Shown one piece after another: positions 18,363-26,916 of a stretch of 64,000 bases of DNA. Position numbers and translations under genes: made by a program. The stretch is from Legionella massiliensis (GTDB lineage Bacteria; Pseudomonadota; Gammaproteobacteria; Legionellales; Legionellaceae). Each line of letters begins with the position of its first letter. The stretch's first letter is position 1. The notes below the pieces were generated by a model. That model was not told the DNA's origin. It searched no databases and worked only from the letters and a program-made list of their open reading frames with translations. Location: NCBI RefSeq assembly GCF_000756815.1, contig NZ_CCVW01000001.1:620001-684000 (forward strand). The letters run 5' to 3'.

Positions 18363-18436
18363 GTTGAGTTGAACGGTGCTACGGGACCTAGCAATCTTCT
18401 GTTAGAATGAGCAGCCCTTTTATTTTGAGGTCTATT

Positions 18437-18868
18437 ATGTTGGCAAAAGATAAAATTCTGGTCGTCTGGTCTGACTACTATCAAGAGCTGGCTAAAAAGC
18501 AGCTAGATAGTTGCCTCACTCTCCTTGACCAATCTGGTTATGCTTATGCTGTTGAAACAGTGGAAGCTGGAACCTATGAAATTCCCTCTGTCATCCAGCA
18601 TTATCATCGCCATAATCCGCATGCTGGTTACCTACCCCTTAGCTTGCTGCTAAAAGGTAGTACCGATCATTACGAATTTATCTGGGAACACGTTAAGGAA
18701 TGCTTTATCAAATTTGCTTTGGATGGCATTTTGCTTGGCAATGGCATTATTTCTGCACCCACTATGGACGCGATGGTTGCTCGGGTAGAGAATCATGAGC
18801 GGGTAGAAGAGGCTGTGCGCGCGCTGGATTACTTAATACGTTTCAAGGCAAAATTTGTTTATGACTAA
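18437..18868 (+). CDS. Lumazine-synthase-like (RibH fold) protein 1
   Basis: The start chosen is the ATG at 18437, with GAGG seven bases upstream; the ATG at 18407 lacks a ribosome site. The 143-residue chain fits the lumazine synthase fold: a first strand KILVVWSDYY, AGTYEIP in place of GAFEIP, LLLKGSTDHYEFI in place of ALGxVIRGxTxHxxYV, and LLGNGIISAPTMDAMVAR in place of the late PvGxGvLT..QAxxR. The catalytic-type His is kept, but VIRG has become LLKG, and the C-terminal AGNKG phosphate-site Lys segment is absent. It overlaps the next gene by 8 bases. Whether it still makes lumazine is doubtful. Confidence 0.75.
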   Translation: MLAKDKILVVWSDYYQELAKKQLDSCLTLLDQSGYAYAVETVEAGTYEIPSVIQHYHRHNPHAGYLPLSLLLKGSTDHYEFIWEHVKECFIKFALDGILLGNGIISAPTMDAMVARVENHERVEEAVRALDYLIRFKAKFVYD

Positions 18869-19292
18869 ACTATTACTTATCTCCGCAAACGTTCATCAAG
18901 ACTTATCTGCCAGGCAACTTGCTTATTGCGAAAGGCTAGTTAAAGAGTCTGAACATGACTATCAGATAGAGGTGGCGGCGGCAGGTACTTATGAGATCCC
19001 TTTTATCATTAATGCCTATCAACAGAGAAATCCTTTTGATGGTTATATTGCTTTGGGCTTGGTATTAAAAACGAACCTTGACCACTATGACTATATTATG
19101 TCGCATATCAAGGAGTGTTTTACTTCTTTTGCCCTGAATAGTATTGCCGTAGGCAATGGTATTGTTAGTGGGAATTCCCTCGACGAGTTGACACTTAAAA
19201 TTGATAGCTCTGACCCCTGTCTTTCAGCCTATCCATCCGCTGTTAAAGCAGTTGATTATCTGGTCAAATTGAAAAAAAATCTTTCCATCTGA
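18861..19292 (+). CDS. Lumazine-synthase-like (RibH fold) protein 2
   Basis: The ATG overlaps the end of the previous gene (ATGACTAA), which indicates translational coupling. The chain is a divergent paralogue of its neighbour: AAGTYEIPFIINAYQQRNPF, LGLVLKTNLDHYDYI, AVGNGIVSGNSLDEL, and the same C-terminal AVDYLVKLKK. It keeps the D-H-Y-x-Y-I histidine, but the R-G-x-T stretch is K-T-N-L and the late Arg is replaced. No ribA/B/D/E gene is adjacent. A heteromeric RibH-fold shell or a changed substrate is possible; both are inference. Confidence 0.75.
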   Translation: MTKLLLISANVHQDLSARQLAYCERLVKESEHDYQIEVAAAGTYEIPFIINAYQQRNPFDGYIALGLVLKTNLDHYDYIMSHIKECFTSFALNSIAVGNGIVSGNSLDELTLKIDSSDPCLSAYPSAVKAVDYLVKLKKNLSI

Positions 19293-19424
19293 ATTTTAGG
19301 CCTGGTCAGTAGTTTTTCTATAAAACGAAGAGTTACAGGCCTTTCTCTTTGATTAATAAAGCAAAATTAACAGTAAAAAAACAGGTTGTATTAAATTTCA
19401 TCTCGTGTAAAATTTTTGCCAGCT

Positions 19425-20729
19425 ATGATACGAATACTAATATACCTAATAATGGGGTGCATTTACCCCACATCGAGCGTTCATTGGGATTCCTTGGTTC
19501 TTAAGAGCCAAATACCAGTGATTCTATTTAAATCAGAGACAGCAAGTGCTAAGGCTCCCGCTGAAACTGAGGCCAAAGTGCAACCTAAGCCTAAGGCAAA
19601 ATTAGTGGCTGCGAAGCCCACTCAGCCTAAGGTTGCAAGTAAAAAAGCAAAGGAAGAAACCAAAAAAGTTACTATCAATAGCGTGGCTTTAAAGAAGGTC
19701 CCCTTTGAGGAGCTGCCTGGATGGAATGAAACTGACATTAAAAATTCTTTATTGGCCTTTCAAAACTCCTGTAAGATTTTTTTGAAACAGGCGCCCTCCC
19801 ATCGAGTAGGTTCGCGCTATATCAATTTACAGGCAAAGGATTGGCAGCCTGCTTGTAAAGAAGCAGCCGCTATGGATTCCGTTTCTGACACCGCAGCAAG
19901 GGACTTTTTTAGAAAATGGTTCCACCCTGTTGAGTTTACGCAACGAAAGCCGATTCGCGGTTTATTTACCGGTTATTACATGCCGCAACTAAAAGGCAGT
20001 TTAACCAGGACAAAGGAATATAACACCCCGATCTATAGTATGCCTGATGATTTGCAATGGAATTCCGGGCGTCGTGGTTATTACACGCGAGAGCAGATTG
20101 ATAATGGTGTGCTCAAGAAAAAGGCTTCAGTTATTGCCTGGATTAACAGCCCTGTCGAGCGCTTATTTCTGGAAATTGAGGGGGCAGGTGTTATTCAACT
20201 GCCTGGTGGTGAGAAGCTATACCTTGGTTATGCAGGCGAAAATGGTGCACCCTACACTTCAGTGAGCGGGGTACTGATCAACAAAGGAATCATGAACAGG
20301 GATAATGCCTCCAAACGTGCAGTTAAGCGATATCTAAAAAATCATCCACAAAGCGCCAGATCGATTCTTCATAGGAATAAGTCCTTTGTTTTTTTCCAGG
20401 ATCTTAAAGAGAAAAAGGCCTTAGGTGCCCAGGGAATGGCTTTGACGCCAGGTTATTCTTTGGCAATTGATAGAAAATGGATTCCACTAGGTTCTCCCTT
20501 ATGGCTAGCTACTAAGAAGCCCTTACAGCAAAGCGAGAAAGTGAAAAAATTCCACCGTTTGGTTATTGCCCAAGATACCGGAGGGGCAATTCGCGGCTTA
20601 ATGCGTGGTGATATCTATTGGGGCTCCGGCAAGAGAGCTGCCTATTTGGGGGAGCATATGAAAAACTCTGGCCGTTTTTGGCTGCTCTTGCCTAAGCATA
20701 TTTTTGAGAAACTTATCAAGATGGCTTAA
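19425..20729 (+). CDS. mltA: Membrane-bound lytic murein transglycosylase A
   Basis: MltA cleaves the peptidoglycan glycan strand to 1,6-anhydromuropeptides. The ATG at 19425 is preferred over the TTG upstream. The N-terminus reads MIRILIYLIMGC, where L-I-M-G-C could serve as a lipobox, although the signal is short. An Ala/Lys/Pro linker with repeated K-A and Q-P-K (residues about 40-80) leads to the MltA domain (RGLFTGYYMPQLKGS, VERLFLEIEGAGVIQLPGG). The terminal 3D domain follows (LGAQGMALTPGYSLAIDRKW, AQDTGGAIRG, DIYWGSG) with its three aspartates. It probably acts at the inner face of the outer membrane. Confidence 0.92.
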   Translation: MIRILIYLIMGCIYPTSSVHWDSLVLKSQIPVILFKSETASAKAPAETEAKVQPKPKAKLVAAKPTQPKVASKKAKEETKKVTINSVALKKVPFEELPGWNETDIKNSLLAFQNSCKIFLKQAPSHRVGSRYINLQAKDWQPACKEAAAMDSVSDTAARDFFRKWFHPVEFTQRKPIRGLFTGYYMPQLKGSLTRTKEYNTPIYSMPDDLQWNSGRRGYYTREQIDNGVLKKKASVIAWINSPVERLFLEIEGAGVIQLPGGEKLYLGYAGENGAPYTSVSGVLINKGIMNRDNASKRAVKRYLKNHPQSARSILHRNKSFVFFQDLKEKKALGAQGMALTPGYSLAIDRKWIPLGSPLWLATKKPLQQSEKVKKFHRLVIAQDTGGAIRGLMRGDIYWGSGKRAAYLGEHMKNSGRFWLLLPKHIFEKLIKMA

Positions 20730-20767
20730 ACAGACTTTAGCATAGCCCGTCATCCCAACCCCCTCCG

Positions 20768-20928
20768 TCATCCCGAACATAGTGAGGGATCTCCGGGATT
20801 GGCACTGTGCCTCATTCAGGAGATGTCTCTCTACGTTCGACATGACGTAGGTCTTTGGGAGCGTAGCGAAGGAGCTCCTGAATGAGGCACAGTGCTAATC
20901 CCGGAGATCCTTCGTTGCTGACGGGGTG
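20768..20928. repeat. Tandem F-family palindromic repeats, one full and one partial
   Basis: A full copy starts cgtcatcccgaacatagtga and ends tcgacatgacg at about 20848. It is followed at once by a second, inverted partial copy (gagcgtagcgaaggagctcc, ending ggagatccttcg). The right edge runs into ggctgacctattatcg, a D-type end that carries the stop codon of the rpiB-like gene. Confidence 0.7.
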
Positions 20929-20937
20929 GCTGACCTA

Positions 20938-21378
20938 TTATCGATAACTCTCTTCAAGAGCCTTAATAGTCTCGACGGTATCATCCTGCGTTTCATCAAC
21001 TTCGCCAAACCAAGATGCCAGAATTTCTTTAGCCACATCCTGACTAAGCAGGCGGTTTGATAAGACAAGGACGTTGGCCTTGTTCCATTTGCGGGCGCCA
21101 GCAGCAGTTTGCGCATCGGTACACAAAGCGGCTCTTATCCCCGGGATTTTATTGGCAACAATAGCAGTGCCTGTGCCTGTCCAACAGAAAAAAATGCCTT
21201 CTTCACAATGCTCATGAAAAACTGCTTCGGCGGCTTCTTGAGCAGCTTGTATCCAGGGCTCCTCTTTACCTGATTTGAGAGCGCCGAATAAGATCACCTC
21301 ATGGCCTAAACGTGCTAATTCTTTAACAACAAAATCATTAACTGGATAATGCTCATCGCTACCAACTGCAATTCTCAT
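20938..21378 (-). CDS. RpiB/LacA-family sugar-phosphate isomerase
   Basis: The 146-residue protein matches the ribose-5-phosphate isomerase B / galactose-6-phosphate isomerase fold. It starts MRIAVGSDEHYPVND, has the active-site cysteine in FFCWTGTGTAIVANKIPGIR (C-W-T for the usual C-G-T), and the conserved R-K-W-N-K-A-N-V-L in place of R-x-H-N-x-A-N-V-L. Those changes suggest a divergent member that may use another sugar phosphate. AAGGAG lies 11 bases before the ATG. The stop codon lies in a repeat end (taataggtca type), and the other end of the gene also faces such a repeat. Confidence 0.8.
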   Translation of the reverse strand: MRIAVGSDEHYPVNDFVVKELARLGHEVILFGALKSGKEEPWIQAAQEAAEAVFHEHCEEGIFFCWTGTGTAIVANKIPGIRAALCTDAQTAAGARKWNKANVLVLSNRLLSQDVAKEILASWFGEVDETQDDTVETIKALEESYR

Positions 21379-21424
21379 GAAGTGTTTACTCCTTAATTAA
21401 TAATAGGTCTGTTCCCCTGACGTT

Positions 21425-21506
21425 CGTCATCCAGAGCGCAGCGAAGGATCTCCGGGATTAGCACTCCACCACATTCAGGAGATCCTTCGCTGCGCTCTGG
21501 ATGACG
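21425..21506. repeat. F-family palindromic repeat overlapping the 3' end of a coding gene
   Basis: This is an 82-bp palindrome (arms cgtcatccagagcgcagcga and complement). The stop codon of the membrane-protein gene is at 21475, inside the repeat, so its last residues are repeat-encoded. Confidence 0.8.
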
Positions 21507-23406
21507 GGCTAGGAAAGGCTGCCTCAACCCGATTGAAATGCACAATATAGCTGCTATGCCACTGTGGCCAGCTTTCCTGATTTATATCGATACTAAAGGA
21601 CTTTACCATTTTGCTATCTAACTCGGTCTCCTGATCATAGAGCAAAGCAAATTCAGCCGTGTTTTCAACCAGCGGAGAGAGCAAGAAGCCGGATTTTGCC
21701 ATAGATGCGATGAGGCGATACGTCCTTTGCGAGCCGTCTTTGAGTGAAAATCTAATTTCTAGTTGCTTGGGTTTGAGCAAAATAGTGGCCAGCTTACCCC
21801 ATAGGGTCGCTCTCATTTCAATTTCGACAAAGACTGCTTCATTAAGAGATGGCAGAGTGACAGATTCACCAAGCTGATGCTTCTCAGTTCTTAAGGGAGT
21901 CATTATTTTGCTTGCGAGCGGCGGGGCTTCTCTTTTTTTGAGAAGGAGAAAATCTTGCACGGCTTCATTGGGTCGATAATTCGCTACTAATAAGGGCCAA
22001 CTAGAACCATCTTCCAGAGCGGGTACTCGATTATCTATCGGTTCAATACGAAAGATAATATTATCGGGGCTGTTTGGGCTTAGTAAATGATTTCTATTTT
22101 TCTCTGCTAATTGCGAGTTAAACACTGAATAGCTTTGAAATATTGGTCGGGGAGACCATTTATTAGGTGAAGAAAGCAAAAAAGCCTGTTCAAAAGAGTA
22201 GATATCTGTTGTTCCTGTTAGTTGGGGAAAGGAGGTTTGGCTATGGAGAAAGCCTGTTGTTGCTGCAAAATTTTGCTCTAGCCAGTTTTTATCGCTGAAC
22301 CGGTTTTTTAGGCCGTGCCAGGCTGGTGCATAGGTTGATATCGCATTATTGCGCAGTGAGAATCTGCTATGTTGCTCAATGATGAAACTCCAGGTACAAA
22401 GAGCAGCAAAAATAATTGCTAGAGACCTTTTGCTGTCATGCACAAAGCTGAATGCTAGGGCTGCCAATAGAATTGACGTGCCGGGTATAAAAGAATGGCC
22501 AAAATGACGGGCAAAACCGGCTTTAAATGAGATAAACAAAAATACAAAAAAGAGGCTGAATAGAAAAAGCTTAGCAGCTAGAGGGCTTTGCTTTTGCCAG
22601 AAAAGGATTGCAAAAAGGAAGCCTGTACAGAGTATATAAACAAGGATTTCTGCGGGATTGCCATCAAGAGCCATCGCCTCTGAAAAGCTGGCCGCCAGGG
22701 AAAAGGTTTGCCAAAGGTAGCTAGGTAGATCGACTAAGGTTTGTCCCGCAGCAAGCCAGAAGAGTTGCATTGAACCTAGAAATGAAATCAGGCAAAGACC
22801 TGCCAATAAGGGCTTACGATAGCTAAGGTAGAAGGCGGAGCTTAGTAAGGTTGTGAACAGGCATAAAATTAAGAAAGAGCCTTTCACCAAGGCTAATAAG
22901 CCAAAGGGCGCGAACAACAGTCCAATATATTTCCTTTCTAAGCCCTCAGTAAAGAATAAAGACTTATAAGCGATTAATCCAACCAATAAAGGGTAGGAAA
23001 ACAGCAGTGAATCTCGTGCATAAATCATCCCGGAGAAGAAGATAAAAGCACCTACTATCCAAGGCCAGCGCAGGGGTGTCATCAATAAAATCATTGCGAG
23101 CCAATAGGACAAGGCTAAATAGCAACTACCGGCAATCATCATAAAATCAGTAGCAGGGTGATAGGCCTTGGTATAAATAGAGGAATAAGGTCCGAGGGTG
23201 AAAATGATATCTTTGCCAAAGGCAAGTCCTTGTGCAACTGCCTGATTAAGGCCCATAGCCCAGGATGGATCTAGTCCGGGGGCGGGCATCTTAGGAGAGA
23301 GAGGGACAAAAACACAGAGCAGAATGACCAAAAGAAGAAGTTTCAATAGACTGTCAAAGAGCGGTTTTATTGGTTTCTCAGGGTTAAAAAAGGCTTTCAC
23401 TACCAT
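21475..23406 (-). CDS. Multi-pass membrane protein, glycosyltransferase-like, unknown function
   Basis: The 643-residue protein has about eleven hydrophobic segments in residues 15-330, then a soluble C-terminal part of about 280 residues. The segment LDPSWAMGLNQAVAQGLAFG followed by KDIIFTLGPYSSIY is typical of a widespread, uncharacterised family that resembles GT-C glycosyltransferases in layout. No catalytic assignment is possible. Its start overlaps the stop of the 107-residue gene by 7 bases (ATGGTAG), so it should be translated with rapA and that gene. The final residues PSSRAQRRIS come from an F-family repeat. Confidence 0.7.
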   Translation of the reverse strand: MVVKAFFNPEKPIKPLFDSLLKLLLLVILLCVFVPLSPKMPAPGLDPSWAMGLNQAVAQGLAFGKDIIFTLGPYSSIYTKAYHPATDFMMIAGSCYLALSYWLAMILLMTPLRWPWIVGAFIFFSGMIYARDSLLFSYPLLVGLIAYKSLFFTEGLERKYIGLLFAPFGLLALVKGSFLILCLFTTLLSSAFYLSYRKPLLAGLCLISFLGSMQLFWLAAGQTLVDLPSYLWQTFSLAASFSEAMALDGNPAEILVYILCTGFLFAILFWQKQSPLAAKLFLFSLFFVFLFISFKAGFARHFGHSFIPGTSILLAALAFSFVHDSKRSLAIIFAALCTWSFIIEQHSRFSLRNNAISTYAPAWHGLKNRFSDKNWLEQNFAATTGFLHSQTSFPQLTGTTDIYSFEQAFLLSSPNKWSPRPIFQSYSVFNSQLAEKNRNHLLSPNSPDNIIFRIEPIDNRVPALEDGSSWPLLVANYRPNEAVQDFLLLKKREAPPLASKIMTPLRTEKHQLGESVTLPSLNEAVFVEIEMRATLWGKLATILLKPKQLEIRFSLKDGSQRTYRLIASMAKSGFLLSPLVENTAEFALLYDQETELDSKMVKSFSIDINQESWPQWHSSYIVHFNRVEAAFPSPSSRAQRRIS

Positions 23407-23723
23407 CCCCCTTCATAGGGACGATGCTTTTTCATCTCAGAGCTGGTGTTACCGCGATGGTAATGCAATTTCCAGTGCTTTTGCTGAGTTGTTTTATCCC
23501 AAAAAGGATGATAGTCAATTGCAAAACGGCGATCTAACTGCCCATTGTCTTTTTTTTTGTAAAGATTCAAACCGCCACCACCGGTTTTAGGATAAAGGCG
23601 CATAGCTATCTGATAGCTTCCTCTACGCAATAAGGAGTAGGTCGCAATCGACAGGGCCAAAAAGCCTGTTAGAGTTTTTTGCGCCCATTTCGATTCGGAT
23701 TTTTCTCCTTCTTTTTCTGGCAT
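23400..23723 (-). CDS. Small membrane-anchored basic protein between rapA and a membrane-protein gene
   Basis: The 107-residue protein has a charged start (MPEKEGEKSESKW), a hydrophobic segment at about residues 15-35, a GGGGLNLYKKK loop, then RRFAIDYHPFWD, HWKLHYHRG and KKHRPYEGG. The His-rich pattern D-Y-H...H-Y-H-R...H-R-P recalls the tip domains of some RHS-type polymorphic toxins. That resemblance is from memory and unproven, and no immunity gene or delivery module is present. The ATG overlaps the rapA stop by one base (TAATG), and its own stop overlaps the next ATG, so it belongs to a three-gene coupled operon. Confidence 0.65.
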   Translation of the reverse strand: MPEKEGEKSESKWAQKTLTGFLALSIATYSLLRRGSYQIAMRLYPKTGGGGLNLYKKKDNGQLDRRFAIDYHPFWDKTTQQKHWKLHYHRGNTSSEMKKHRPYEGGW

Positions 23724-26584
23724 TATTTGTTAATCACCACTCTAAGTGCCTGTAGCTTTAAGGTTGCGTGCTTAAGGTAATTTTCGCTCTCACTAATTTG
23801 CTCTTTAAAAAATGCGATTTCCTCCTTGCGAATGGAGGGATTAATTTTTTGCAGAGCCTCTAGACGGTTAATCTCCTGGCTAAGGTTGTCGGTCATTTGA
23901 TCCTTTGCCTGTTCAAGAATCACAGACATTTGCTGGTCAGCAAAATGACTGCTATGCCCAATCATGGTATCAAGCTCATGGCGAACCTGCTTAATAATAG
24001 CTGGACCGTTATGACGTTTTAAGGGGGTGCAAAGACCATTTAGCTGTGAATAGTCCAGTATTTTTGTCAGGTTTTTACCGGAAACATCAGTTAATATCCT
24101 GATGGGGATCGTTGGCAGAAAGCGATCAAGCTGTAAATGTTTGGGGGCCGCACAGTTGATCGTATGAAAGGATTCTAGCAATAAGGTGCCAGGTGTGAGG
24201 CCTTTAACTGCAATAGTCACCATTGTCACATTACCCAGCTCGGAATCAAGTATCATTTCTACTGAATCTGCAACCATAGGATGTTCCCAGCTGAGAAATT
24301 CCATCTCTTCTCTGATCAGTGCCTTCGCCCTTGAATAGGTAACAGTAACGCCATCTTCCTTTAGCCCTGGAAAATGACTGGTTTTCATATGATCAGTGGG
24401 GCGTAGAATTTCTGCATAATCAGAATGGTACTCATGTTCTATACCGTACTCCTGGAAAACAGAGGTCATATAGTTTTCAAGTTCGAGGCTATTTTCTGCT
24501 GTTTCGATGGCGGCAATCAGTTCTTCGGCGACTTCGTTATTACAGGAATTAAGCTCTAATAAACGATCGCGACCTTCTTGAAGGGCATGAAGAATTTGCT
24601 CAGAATAATTTTTTGTTTCAGCAATTAGGGCATTAAATTGCTGTTCGTCTGGGGTATTGATTAGTGTTAAAAGTTGATTGGCAAACTTCTCATAGATAGA
24701 AAACCCAACGGAACAGCTTTTTTCAAAGGAATTAATCCCTTCGTTAAACCAACGAAAGAGCTTCTCTTGAGCGCTATTTAATAAGTAGGGCACATGGATT
24801 TCTACATTATGGCGTTGGCCGATACGATCCAGGCGGCCTATACGTTGTTCCAGCAAATCCGGATTGAGGGGTAAATCGAACAAGACAAGATGATGGGCAA
24901 ATTGAAAATTACGCCCTTCACTGCCAATTTCTGAACAGATGAGGGTTTGCGCACCGTTTTCCTGCTCGGAAAAATAAGCTGCAGAGCGATCCCTTTCGAC
25001 AATAGACATCCCTTCGTGGAAAGAGGTACTGCGGATTCCTTCCTGCAACTTCAAATGTTGCTCAAGTGCTATTGCAGTACTAGCTTTTGCACAAATCACA
25101 AGCACCTTTGCCGGTCGAAGTTCTGTCAGTTTGCTACTAAGCCATTGCACCCGCGGGTCAATTTTAAGCCAATCTTCGCCTGGAAGTCTTGTTTCAGGAT
25201 AGAGGTTAATACCCTCTGGCTCAGATGGGAGCTCAGCATAGATTTGCGGTTGGGCTAAGGGATAGGCCTGCAATTGTCGTTCAGGAAAACCCTGAATTGC
25301 TGCTCGTGTATTACGAAAGAGTACCCGTCCAGTACCATGGCGGTCGAGCAGCTGCCTGATCGTTTCACTGATAGAATTGGTTGAATCCTCATGGAGATAA
25401 TTGGCTAGCTTTGTTTTTAATTCTGCTGTTAACTCATCAGTTTGCCATTCTTCCCGGTAAGCAATTAATTGTTGCACCAGTTGGTTGAGGGCTTGATAGC
25501 CTGCTTCCTCTTTCTTGAAGGCAGACAAATCATAAAATCGTGAAGGGTCAAGGAGGCGAAGGCGGGCAAAATGACTTTGGATGCCTACTTGTTCAGGCGT
25601 TGCTGTGAGTAAGAGCAGGCCTTTGGACTGCGCTGATAAGTCTTCAATGAATTGATATTCTGGACTAGCCCCCTCTTCTGACCAGTGTAGATGATGGGCT
25701 TCGTCAACGATCAAGAGATCCCAGCCTGCCTCAATGGCTTGCTCGCGGGCTTTTTCATTGCTCATTAGAAAATCCAGACTACAGAGAACTAGCTGTTCTG
25801 TTTCAAAAAGATTTTCTTTTGTGGGATCACTATCGAATTCAATTTCTTCATCTTCAAGGCTGTCTTCAATCGCCTCGAGCTGATCATAGCGGCCTTGATC
25901 GATAATGGAGAAATACAAATTAAAGCGGCGGATCATTTCAACCAGCCACTGATGAATCAGTGAGTTTGGCACAATAATAAGCACTCTTGTCGCTCGCCCT
26001 GTCTGTAATTGATAATGCAGGATCATGCCAGCCTCGATGGTTTTACCCAGCCCTACTTCATCGGCGAGTAATACACGGGGTGCATAGCGTTGTGCTACCT
26101 CATGAGCAATATAAACCTGGTGAGGGAGATGATTTGTTCTTGAGCCTAACAATCCTCGAGCTGGAGATTGCTGCTGCTTGGCTAGCTGATTTAGAGTGTC
26201 TATTCTGAGTTTAAAGGCAGGGAGTTTATCAAACTGACCACTGAGAAGCCTTTGCTGCGGTGAAATTAGTTTGATAAAACAGTCCAGACTAAGTTCATCA
26301 ATAGTGACAGGAATATCATTTTCATCCAGGCCTGAATAAAATAAGAGCCCCTGCCTTTCGTGGATTTCAGTGATTTTTATTTTCTGTTGGTCGAGTGTGA
26401 AAATCTCATCCTCTTCTTTATAGATAATACGAGTTAAGGGTGCATTGTCGGCAGCATAGATTCGTTCTTCACCTGCTGCAGGAAAGCTAATAGAAACATG
26501 CCTACCGCTTACATCGGTAATGATTCCTAAACCTAATTGAGATTCTGTGTTAGAGATCCAGCGTTGGCCAATTGAAAAGGTCAT
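23723..26584 (-). CDS. rapA: RNA polymerase-associated ATPase RapA (Swi2/Snf2 family)
   Basis: RapA recycles RNA polymerase after termination by ATP-driven remodelling. The 953-residue length fits the family (968 in E. coli). An N-terminal Tudor-like region (SIGQRWISNTESQLGLGIIT) is followed by helicase motifs. Motif I is LLADEVGLGKTIEAGM near residue 175, motif II is DEAH near 292, motif III is LLLTATPEQVG, and the C-terminal lobe has LICSEIGSEGRNFQFAHHLV and QRIGRLDRIGQ. It is the first gene of a coupled operon. The upstream gap (26585-26916) contains two B-type end motifs. Confidence 0.95.
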   Translation of the reverse strand: MTFSIGQRWISNTESQLGLGIITDVSGRHVSISFPAAGEERIYAADNAPLTRIIYKEEDEIFTLDQQKIKITEIHERQGLLFYSGLDENDIPVTIDELSLDCFIKLISPQQRLLSGQFDKLPAFKLRIDTLNQLAKQQQSPARGLLGSRTNHLPHQVYIAHEVAQRYAPRVLLADEVGLGKTIEAGMILHYQLQTGRATRVLIIVPNSLIHQWLVEMIRRFNLYFSIIDQGRYDQLEAIEDSLEDEEIEFDSDPTKENLFETEQLVLCSLDFLMSNEKAREQAIEAGWDLLIVDEAHHLHWSEEGASPEYQFIEDLSAQSKGLLLLTATPEQVGIQSHFARLRLLDPSRFYDLSAFKKEEAGYQALNQLVQQLIAYREEWQTDELTAELKTKLANYLHEDSTNSISETIRQLLDRHGTGRVLFRNTRAAIQGFPERQLQAYPLAQPQIYAELPSEPEGINLYPETRLPGEDWLKIDPRVQWLSSKLTELRPAKVLVICAKASTAIALEQHLKLQEGIRSTSFHEGMSIVERDRSAAYFSEQENGAQTLICSEIGSEGRNFQFAHHLVLFDLPLNPDLLEQRIGRLDRIGQRHNVEIHVPYLLNSAQEKLFRWFNEGINSFEKSCSVGFSIYEKFANQLLTLINTPDEQQFNALIAETKNYSEQILHALQEGRDRLLELNSCNNEVAEELIAAIETAENSLELENYMTSVFQEYGIEHEYHSDYAEILRPTDHMKTSHFPGLKEDGVTVTYSRAKALIREEMEFLSWEHPMVADSVEMILDSELGNVTMVTIAVKGLTPGTLLLESFHTINCAAPKHLQLDRFLPTIPIRILTDVSGKNLTKILDYSQLNGLCTPLKRHNGPAIIKQVRHELDTMIGHSSHFADQQMSVILEQAKDQMTDNLSQEINRLEALQKINPSIRKEEIAFFKEQISESENYLKHATLKLQALRVVINK

Positions 26585-26916
26585 CGAGAATAAGTCCTGT
26601 CTAAACTTTAGAGTTGTTGCTAATAACTGACGTTAATAAAGTAGCCGTGGATTTTATCACGAATTTTAAATTTTCGATGGGGTTAAATTAGAAAATTAGA
26701 TGAGCTAAATATTTTATTAAATACCTAATTAATACATTTTTATTTATATTAAATAGTAAATTTAATTATTTTATAGTAGGTTATCGTCGTACTGACGAAT
26801 AACTAATATTTATCTATACTCTTTAAAGCTTGTTGACATTTAAGGGCGCAAGCATAAAATCGATTTTAAACGATTTTTAGCCCGAACTGACGTTAATTTA
26901 TAATGGACTATACCAA
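26585..26916. other. AT-rich divergent intergenic region
   Basis: This 332-bp stretch lies between the divergent starts of rapA and the solute-binding protein gene. It holds two same-direction copies of actgacgttaat (26626 and 26885), the outer motif of B-type repeats, and a likely promoter toward the right. No open frame or RNA gene is visible. Confidence 0.6.
26833..26860 (+). promoter_or_regulatory. Probable sigma-70 promoter for the solute-binding protein gene
   Basis: TTGACA (26833-26838, perfect -35) is followed after 16 bases by TAAAAT (26855-26860, 5 of 6 matches to the -10 box). The expected start, near 26867, would give a leader of about 50 bases before the ATG at 26917. Confidence 0.55.

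Noticed and set aside
18407..18436. Longer start for the first lumazine-synthase-like gene
   Set aside because: There is no ribosome site before 18407, while GAGG precedes the ATG at 18437 where family similarity begins.
20768..21506. CRISPR-like array of repeated palindromes
   Set aside because: The copies are not regularly spaced, lie in different gaps, and have no cas genes.
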